Origin: Gammaproteobacteria bacterium RIFCSPHIGHO2_12_FULL_37_34 | GTDB lineage: Bacteria > Pseudomonadota > Gammaproteobacteria > DSM-16500 | Assembly: GCA_001801495.1 (NCBI GenBank) | Contig: MGXW01000005.1 | Span: forward strand, 1-10,798 | Direction of reading: 5' to 3' | DNA: 10,798 bases | Shown: positions 6,342-10,798 of the stretch, piece by piece | How positions within the stretch are numbered: position 1 is the stretch's first letter | Layout: the number at the start of each line of letters is the position of its first letter | Notes under the pieces: generated by a model | The model's database searches: none | Seen by the model: only the letters and a program-made list of their open reading frames with translations | Told to the model about the DNA's origin: nothing | Position numbers and translations under genes: made by a program

Positions 6342-6531
6342 AATAAAAGGTGCTTTTTCTCGGAAATTCGTCCAAAACCTTTAAATGATGACAATTTGGA
6401 ACATGATTGTAGCGTGGTGTGCAAGTCCTTGGGTAGATCGCATTTGATGAGAGGAAAGCCTAAAGCGCTACTGAGGTTCCTAAAATGGTAACATGGGATT
6501 TTGAGACATTCCGAAAAGAGCACCTTTTATT
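6342..6531 (+). ncRNA. Rod-forming ~190-bp palindromic element (structured RNA or MITE)
   Basis: The ends are inverted repeats: AATAAAAGGTGCT near 6342 and its complement ending at 6531, with CGGAA/TTCCG inside and single-base shifts. Pairing continues inward almost to the centre: GTC-CAAAA (6370-6377) with TTTTG-A-GAC (6499-6507), GGAAC (6398-6402) with GTTCC (6476-6480), GTAGCG (6409-6414) with CGCTAC (6466-6471), TCCT (6426-6429) with AGGA (6452-6455), and ATC/GAT around a six-base loop at 6440-6445. The whole thus folds into one long interrupted rod. A promoter lies just upstream and TTTTATTTTTA follows the last stem. This supports a discrete RNA, but a non-autonomous mobile element with terminal inverted repeats fits as well. 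No direct repeat of the target site is evident. The short open frames on both strands are by-products of the symmetry. Confidence 0.55.
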
Positions 6532-6547
6532 TTTATGAGACAACCAC

Positions 6548-7744
6548 ATGTCAAATCCAATCATTGAACGCGAACAACTGTATTGTGCGCATAATTATTC
6601 GCCTTTACCGGTGGTATTAGTGCGTGCTCAGGGTGTTTATGTGTGGGATGATGCGGGTAAGCGTTATATTGATATGATGAGTGCTTATTCAGCCGTTAAT
6701 CATGGTCATTGTCACCCCAAGTTAATACGCGCCTTACAAGAGCAAGCGAGTCAGTTAAATATCGTTTCTCGGGCATTTTATACCGATAAACTAGGTGTTT
6801 TTCTTGAACGTATATGTAAATTAACTGGCTTTGATAAAGCGCTTCCTATGAATACCGGTGTTGAAGCTGTTGAAACCGCTATCAAAGCAGCACGTAAATG
6901 GGCTTATTTAGTTAAAGATGTCCCGCAATATCAAGCGGAAATTATTGTTTGTCAAGGTAATTTCCATGGTCGAACCATTACAGCTATTTCTATGTCTACC
7001 GAACCTCAATATAGAGATAAGTTTGGACCTTATACACCGGGCTTTAAAATCATTCCTTATGGGGATGTTAACCAGCTTGAGCAGGCTATTACACCTCATA
7101 CAGCTGCTTTTTTAGTGGAACCTGTTCAGGGTGAAGGGGGTATTCAGGTACCAGCATCAGGCTATTTAAAAGCCTGCGAAGAAATTTGCCGAAAACACCA
7201 ATTGTTATTGATTTGTGATGAAATTCAAACAGGATTAGGCCGAACAGGCAAACTGCTCGCTTGTGAACATGAAGATGTTCATCCAGATGGAATAGTACTT
7301 GGAAAAGCATTAGGGGGTGGTTTACTTCCAATTTCGGTATTTCTTTCTCGTCGAGAAATCATGGATGTTTTTATGCCAGGGGATCATGGGAGTACATTTG
7401 GTGGCAATCCATTGGCATCTGCTGTTGGCGCAATGGCGATCGCAGTTTTGCTTGATGAGAACCTCATTACAAACGCAGCTGAAATGGGCAACTATTTTCA
7501 ACGAAAATTGCGGGAAATCCAATCACCACTTATTAAGGAAGTTCGTGGTAAAGGGCTATTAATAGGCTTAGAAATTGATAAAAAATACTCAGCACGCACT
7601 ATTTGCTTGAAGCTTTTAGAGCATGGCATTTTAACAAAAGAAACTCACCATACTGTTATCCGTTTAGCTCCGCCTTTAATCATTACGAAAGAGCAGATTG
7701 ATGAGACAATTGATAGTTTGCAAGGCGTATTGGGGGAAATGTAA
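6548..7744 (+). CDS. rocD: Ornithine aminotransferase
   Basis: A PLP enzyme that transfers the delta-amino group of ornithine to 2-oxoglutarate, giving glutamate semialdehyde and linking arginine/ornithine with proline and glutamate. It has 398 residues, the usual length. Class III aminotransferase marks: MNTGVEAVETAIKAARKW (101-118), NFHGRT (138-143), EPVQGEGG (191-198), DEIQTGLGRTG with PLP-ring Asp224, the PLP lysine Lys253 in VLGKALGGG, and HGSTFGGNPLA (280-290). MNTGVEA and GRTGK favour ornithine aminotransferase over acetylornithine or 4-aminobutyrate enzymes. The start at 6548 has only a weak ribosome site (GAGA), and an out-of-frame ATG lies at 6535. The rod-forming element ends 16 bp upstream, so its fold could affect expression. 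Confidence 0.93.
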   Translation: MSNPIIEREQLYCAHNYSPLPVVLVRAQGVYVWDDAGKRYIDMMSAYSAVNHGHCHPKLIRALQEQASQLNIVSRAFYTDKLGVFLERICKLTGFDKALPMNTGVEAVETAIKAARKWAYLVKDVPQYQAEIIVCQGNFHGRTITAISMSTEPQYRDKFGPYTPGFKIIPYGDVNQLEQAITPHTAAFLVEPVQGEGGIQVPASGYLKACEEICRKHQLLLICDEIQTGLGRTGKLLACEHEDVHPDGIVLGKALGGGLLPISVFLSRREIMDVFMPGDHGSTFGGNPLASAVGAMAIAVLLDENLITNAAEMGNYFQRKLREIQSPLIKEVRGKGLLIGLEIDKKYSARTICLKLLEHGILTKETHHTVIRLAPPLIITKEQIDETIDSLQGVLGEM

Positions 7745-7958
7745 ATTATCCTTGCTTTTTTTACCATTTAGTGATCAACTAACAAAGTTATATTAATAAA
7801 TCATCTCCAATCCTGCTTTTTTCCATTTTACAATCTGTTGGAATAATCATTTTTGAAGTTGGCGATGAAATACTTTTAACGCCAGAGAGGTGGTTTGTTT
7901 CCTTGCAAGCAGCTTGGTTCAACCCTTTCATAGCTTGTACAACGACGAGGAAAAAACC
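7745..7958 (+). promoter_or_regulatory. Leader region between rocD and the RNA helicase
   Basis: This 214-bp gap holds no convincing gene. A TATATT at 7789-7794 is a possible -10 box with a poor -35; it would give a leader of about 150 nt. The leader has a small hairpin, TGGCG (7860-7864) with CGCCA (7880-7884). I see no clear terminator for rocD; runs of T at 7754-7762 lack a stem. Read-through from rocD into the helicase is possible. Confidence 0.3.
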
Positions 7959-9248
7959 ATGTCATTCGAACAATTAAATTTACATCCAAAAATTTTTAAA
8001 GCAATTCAAGCGTGTGGTTATAAAGAAGCGACACCTGTTCAACAACAAACTATCCCACTTATTTTAGCAAAAAAAGATTTAATGGCATCTGCACAGACAG
8101 GCACAGGAAAAACGGCTGCTTTTATTTTACCTGCTTTGCATCACCTTAACCAACAGGTTGCAACAAAACAGGTGCGGGTTTTAATTTTGACCCCTACACG
8201 TGAGTTAGCAAATCAAATTACTAAAGCCGCAACTATCTATGGCAAATTTTCAAATTTTAAAATTATCAGTTTAGTAGGCGGTATGCCTTATCATCATCAA
8301 ATGAGAGATCTTGCGCGTGGAGCAGATATTGTTGTTGCGACACCTGGTCGTTTGCTTGATCATTTAGAAAATAAACGGGTTAATTTGGCGCATGTTGATA
8401 TGTTAGTTCTAGATGAAGCAGATCGCATGTTGGATATGGGATTTATTGAGGATGTTAAACAGATTATTAAACTGACGCCATCTCACCGTCAAACATTACT
8501 TTTTAGTGCTACACTTGATAATCGTCTGATTAAACATGTTCAGTATTTCATGAAAAATCCAATTCGCATTGATTTATCTAATAAATGTATTGCAGCACCG
8601 CAAATCAAACAAGAATTATATAAAGCTAAGAATCTTCAACATAAAACACGGTTGCTTAAGCACTTTTTAAATGACGCGACTATTTATAAGGCCATTATTT
8701 TTTCTGCTACTAAAGTGCATGCCAATCAACTGGCTTATGAATTACGTGATCAAGGATTTGCAGCAGCAGCGCTACATGGCGATTTGAGACAAAATGTTCG
8801 TAATCGCACAATTGATCAATTACGACAAGGTAAAATTCAATTTTTAGTAGCTACAGATGTTGCAGCGCGCGGTATTGATATTCATGATGTCACCCATGTG
8901 ATTAATTATGATTTACCAAAATTTTGTGAAGATTATGTGCATCGCATTGGTCGAACAGGGAGAGCTGGAAAAAGTGGTATAGCCATTTCATTTGTATTAC
9001 CAACTGATACCCGCCATATACAGCGAATCGAACGATTTATGGGGGTGCGGCTTAAATTGATGCAAGATATTCCGCTCACGGAGTCAAACGACAAACGAGA
9101 TATGCCGCATAACAAAGAGAAATTGCATAATCAACATCAGCCTATTCATCGTAAACATCGTTTTGCAAGTAATGATGATGAGCGCCGTCATTCAAAAAAG
9201 AAATTTTTTAAGAAAAAGCACTGGGGTTCCAATAAAACCAAAACTTAG
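7959..9248 (+). CDS. DEAD-box ATP-dependent RNA helicase, RhlE type
   Basis: Unwinds short RNA duplexes in ribosome assembly or mRNA turnover. From the ATG at 7959 it has 429 residues. The motifs are complete: Q motif (GYKEATPVQQQTIP), AQTGTGKT (45-52), PTRELA (79-84), TPGR (128-131), DEAD (152-155), SAT (183-185), ATDVAARGID (298-307) and HRIGRTGRAG (328-337). A lysine- and histidine-rich tail (about 378-429, ending in a KKKFFKKK cluster) should bind RNA without sequence preference. The frame is open from 7890, but 7959 is chosen because GAGG precedes it and MSFEQLNL is the usual RhlE beginning. The tail and start point to RhlE rather than DeaD, SrmB or RhlB. Not adjacent to an evident partner gene. 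Confidence 0.93.
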   Translation: MSFEQLNLHPKIFKAIQACGYKEATPVQQQTIPLILAKKDLMASAQTGTGKTAAFILPALHHLNQQVATKQVRVLILTPTRELANQITKAATIYGKFSNFKIISLVGGMPYHHQMRDLARGADIVVATPGRLLDHLENKRVNLAHVDMLVLDEADRMLDMGFIEDVKQIIKLTPSHRQTLLFSATLDNRLIKHVQYFMKNPIRIDLSNKCIAAPQIKQELYKAKNLQHKTRLLKHFLNDATIYKAIIFSATKVHANQLAYELRDQGFAAAALHGDLRQNVRNRTIDQLRQGKIQFLVATDVAARGIDIHDVTHVINYDLPKFCEDYVHRIGRTGRAGKSGIAISFVLPTDTRHIQRIERFMGVRLKLMQDIPLTESNDKRDMPHNKEKLHNQHQPIHRKHRFASNDDERRHSKKKFFKKKHWGSNKTKT

Positions 9249-9286
9249 ATACCATCTACTTTTTGCCAGGAAGAAGAAATTGTTTC

Positions 9287-9312
9287 AGATATTGGTAACA
9301 AATATTTTTTTT
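9287..9312 (+). terminator. Weak terminator after the RNA helicase gene
   Basis: An AT-only stem (ATATT with AATAT, extended by a G-U and an A-T pair) with a seven-base loop is followed by eight T residues, about 40 bp after the stop. The run of T is convincing; the stem is weak. Confidence 0.35.
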
Positions 9313-9343
9313 CCATAAACAGAATTTTCCTTTATTGAGGTGG

Positions 9344-9640
9344 TTATTTTTCACCAGATAACCATTTTGGATCGACATCGAATTCGTTCGCGATTTTTTG
9401 TATTAATGAGGAGTCAGGTAGTGTGTGCCCTTCTAGTAAAATCCATGCTTGTTGTTTTGAAATATCAAGCATTTTGCTTAAGATAACAGCTCGTTCACGA
9501 ATGTGTGTGGGAGCATCTGTGTTATCTAGGCAACTATTTAATTTTTCGGCAAAGTGCTTGGCGCTTTGCGTCACGGATAGCATCCCCCAGGGATATAATT
9601 CATTTTGAGTATAGGAGGGGCCTTCATTACAAGCAATCAT
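9344..9640 (-). CDS. Small helix-turn-helix protein (XRE/Cro-like)
   Basis: A 98-residue protein of unknown role, probably a DNA-binding regulator. Residues about 48-95 look like a Cro/CI-type helix-turn-helix: RAVILSKMLDISKQQAWILL, then a second half LPDSSLIQKIANEFDVDPKWLSGEK ending in the WL-G pattern common to phage-repressor-like proteins. The first 20 residues are not part of the domain. The ATG at 9640 is preferred to the internal one at 9583 because AAAGGG stands at good distance. It begins 30 bp after the folD stop on the same strand, so cotranscription is likely. No toxin partner lies next to it, so an antitoxin role is unsupported. Confidence 0.7.
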   Translation of the reverse strand: MIACNEGPSYTQNELYPWGMLSVTQSAKHFAEKLNSCLDNTDAPTHIRERAVILSKMLDISKQQAWILLEGHTLPDSSLIQKIANEFDVDPKWLSGEK

Positions 9641-9670
9641 GAATAACCCTTTGGCAAACCAGTAATTTTA

Positions 9671-10525
9671 CTACTCACGATGCGGGTTAGCAGCAAACAA
9701 TGTATTGCCCAATAGCATTGCGACTGTCATCGGCCCAACTCCACCAGGAACAGGGGTGATCCATGCGGCATGTTCTTTCGCAATATCGAATTCAACGTCT
9801 CCAGTAATTGTGCCATTTAAAAGACGAACGAAGCCCACATCAACAACAGTTGATCCCGGTTTAATCCATGATCCTTTTATCAAGCCAGGTTTACCAACAG
9901 CAGAAATTAAAATATCGGCTTGTTTTACATAATGCGAAAGTTCATGTGTAAAACGATGACAAACAGTTACTGTTGCACCCGCAATCAGTAATTCCAGTGC
10001 CATTGGTCTACCCACAATGTTTGATGCGCCAATGATGATTGCATGTTTACCCTTATAAATTTGTTTAATGTGTTCAAGTAACATCATGACACCATATGGA
10101 GTGCATGGACGTAGAAGCGGGCGGCGTTGTGCAAGTCGACCGAGATTGTAAGGATGAAATCCATCGACATCTTTTTGAGGATGAATATGTTCTAATACTT
10201 TATCAGCATCAATGTGTTTGGGAAGTGGAAGCTGCAATAAAATACCATCTATTTTTTCATCTTGGTTGAGTGAGTGGATCAATTCAATTAAGCTGTTTTC
10301 TTCTATTTGAGTAGGAAGATGATGATAAACCGAATGGATACCAACTTGTTCGCATGCTTGGCGTTTATTTTGAACATAGATACTACTTGCTGGGTCTTCA
10401 CCAATTAAAATAACGGCAAGGCCGGGTGGTCGATAACCTTGAGCTATCCTAGACTTAATTTTTTCGCTAATGTCCTTTTTAATGATCGTAGCAAGTGCTT
10501 TACCATCGATAGTGTTAGCAGTCAT
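9671..10525 (-). CDS. folD: Bifunctional methylenetetrahydrofolate dehydrogenase/cyclohydrolase FolD
   Basis: Interconverts 5,10-methylene-, methenyl- and 10-formyl-tetrahydrofolate with NADP, feeding purine and formyl-methionine synthesis in the cytoplasm. It has 284 residues as usual. Active-site residues are in the standard places: Tyr50 and Lys54 (SSIYVQNKRQACEQVGI), Gln98 in LLQLPLP, Asp121 in PQKDVDGFHP. The nucleotide-binding loop is GASNIVGRP (166-174), and TPVPGGVGPMT (257-267) closes the substrate site. The start fits the family beginning (MTA..IDGKALA), though its ribosome site is weak. A promoter and a dyad lie just upstream. A small HTH gene follows in the same direction. Confidence 0.97.
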   Translation of the reverse strand: MTANTIDGKALATIIKKDISEKIKSRIAQGYRPPGLAVILIGEDPASSIYVQNKRQACEQVGIHSVYHHLPTQIEENSLIELIHSLNQDEKIDGILLQLPLPKHIDADKVLEHIHPQKDVDGFHPYNLGRLAQRRPLLRPCTPYGVMMLLEHIKQIYKGKHAIIIGASNIVGRPMALELLIAGATVTVCHRFTHELSHYVKQADILISAVGKPGLIKGSWIKPGSTVVDVGFVRLLNGTITGDVEFDIAKEHAAWITPVPGGVGPMTVAMLLGNTLFAANPHRE

Positions 10526-10555
10526 AGGGTATCATCGCTTCACAAGATTTTCATG

Positions 10556-10572
10556 AGAAATAGTACATTTCT
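10556..10572. promoter_or_regulatory. Dyad at the folD transcription start (operator-like)
   Basis: AGAAAT-N5-ATTTCT is a perfect 6+6 dyad overlapping the edge of the folD -10 box and the expected RNA start. That position would suit a repressor site. The AT-rich half sites also make chance plausible. Confidence 0.25.
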
Positions 10573-10599
10573 TATAAGATATAGTAAAATTTATCTCAA
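10571..10599 (-). promoter_or_regulatory. folD promoter
   Basis: On the minus strand TTGAGA (10594-10599) and TATAAG (10571-10576) are exactly 17 bp apart. RNA would start near 10564, giving a leader of about 40 nt. Confidence 0.6.
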
Positions 10600-10630
10600 G
10601 CCTAGAGCCGCTGAGTCAGTGACAAGTTCA

Positions 10631-10659
10631 TTGACGATTTTTGTCCTGCTGAGTATGAT
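10631..10659 (+). promoter_or_regulatory. Promoter of the tRNA operon
   Basis: TTGACG (10631-10636) and TATGAT (10654-10659) are 17 bp apart, five of six matches in each box. RNA would start near 10666, about 37 nt before the mature tRNA-Pro. Confidence 0.75.
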
Positions 10660-10702
10660 CCATGTCTCTTCGCGATTATATTTGAATATTTTTGGCTATG
10701 AT

Positions 10703-10776
10703 CGGGGTATAGCGCAGTCTGGTAGCGCGCCTGCTTTGGGAGCAGGATGTCGGGGGTTCAAATCCCTCTACCCCGA
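10703..10776 (+). tRNA. tRNA-Pro (UGG)
   Basis: A full cloverleaf: acceptor CGGGGTA/TACCCCG (10703-10709 with 10769-10775), discriminator A at 10776, D-loop with GGTAGCGC, anticodon stem CCTGC/GCAGG with loop TTTGGGA (anticodon TGG at 10737-10739), and T-arm GGGGGTTCAAATCCCTC. C1-G72 is the mark of bacterial tRNA-Pro. The 3' CCA is not encoded (AGATT follows), so it must be added after transcription. Confidence 0.96.
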
Positions 10777-10784
10777 AGATTATT

Positions 10785-10798
10785 GCGCCCGTAGCTCA
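10785..10798 (+). tRNA. Second tRNA, probably tRNA-Arg (cut by window end)
   Basis: GCGCCCGTAGCTCA equals the 5' acceptor strand and D-stem start of bacterial tRNA-Arg species such as E. coli argX. It begins 8 bases after tRNA-Pro, as in a polycistronic tRNA operon. The anticodon is outside the window, so identity is tentative. Confidence 0.65.

Noticed and set aside
6309..6523. Two short opposite-strand reading frames (6309-6491 plus, 6323-6523 minus) over the rod-forming element
   Set aside because: They overlap on both strands across a self-complementary sequence, have no recognisable domain and only weak start contexts, so they are best explained as by-products of the palindrome.
6342..6531. 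6S RNA or RNase P RNA
   Set aside because: Size and rod shape resemble 6S RNA, and a GAGGAAAG string resembles part of RNase P RNA, but no other conserved sequence block of either is present and the gene neighbours are not the usual ones.
7890..7958. N-terminal extension of the RNA helicase from the ATG at 7890
   Set aside because: The extra 23 residues are not family-like, while the ATG at 7959 has GAGG upstream and begins with a standard RhlE N-terminus.
9344..9640. Antitoxin of a toxin-antitoxin pair
   Set aside because: The HTH protein is antitoxin-sized, but both neighbours (folD and the helicase) are housekeeping genes and no small toxin frame adjoins it.
1..10798. CRISPR array, prophage or autonomous insertion sequence
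   Set aside because: I saw no regularly spaced direct repeats, no integrase or transposase frame and no phage structural genes; the only repeats are the two palindromic elements.

Overview
The window reads as an AT-rich bacterial chromosome of gammaproteobacterial type. The pointers are a RlmD (RumA)-type 23S rRNA methyltransferase, an Hpt module of the BarA/GacS kind, a GGA-hairpin element matching the CsrA binding consensus, and tRNA-Pro followed by what looks like tRNA-Arg. The low GC content, exported Msr enzymes and ArnT-like enzyme would suit Legionellales or a relative, but this placement is inference. There are no phage, CRISPR or transposase genes.

Layout. (1) 1-2469: an envelope block. 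An exported MsrB (minus strand, cut by the window edge) diverges from an exported MsrA, which overlaps by four bases an exported metallophosphoesterase of the acid-sphingomyelinase/Ppn1 type. (2) 2443-3942: a convergent ArnT-like multi-spanning membrane glycosyltransferase. (3) 3992-4174: a long inverted repeat whose loop carries three short hairpins, each exposing GGA; one matches the CsrA consensus at all 12 positions. A terminator follows, then the promoter of a cold-shock protein (4286-4501). (4) 4494-6227, minus strand: rlmD followed 3 bp later by an orphan Hpt phosphotransfer protein. (5) 6302-6531: a good sigma-70-like promoter feeding a roughly 190-bp, almost wholly self-complementary element, just ahead of an ornithine aminotransferase (6548-7744). 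(6) 7959-9248: an RhlE-type DEAD-box RNA helicase with a leader of up to about 150 nt. (7) 9344-10525, minus strand: folD and a small HTH protein. (8) 10631-10798: a promoter, tRNA-Pro(UGG) and the first bases of a second tRNA.

Most genes are housekeeping: methionine-sulfoxide repair in the envelope, RNA metabolism (RlmD, RNA helicase, cold-shock protein), one-carbon metabolism (FolD) and ornithine/proline/arginine metabolism. The parts most worth a second look are non-coding. They are the GGA-hairpin repeat, which could be a CsrA/RsmA-binding element, with a BarA-type Hpt gene less than 1 kb away, and the rod-shaped element before the aminotransferase, which could be a structured RNA or a miniature mobile element.
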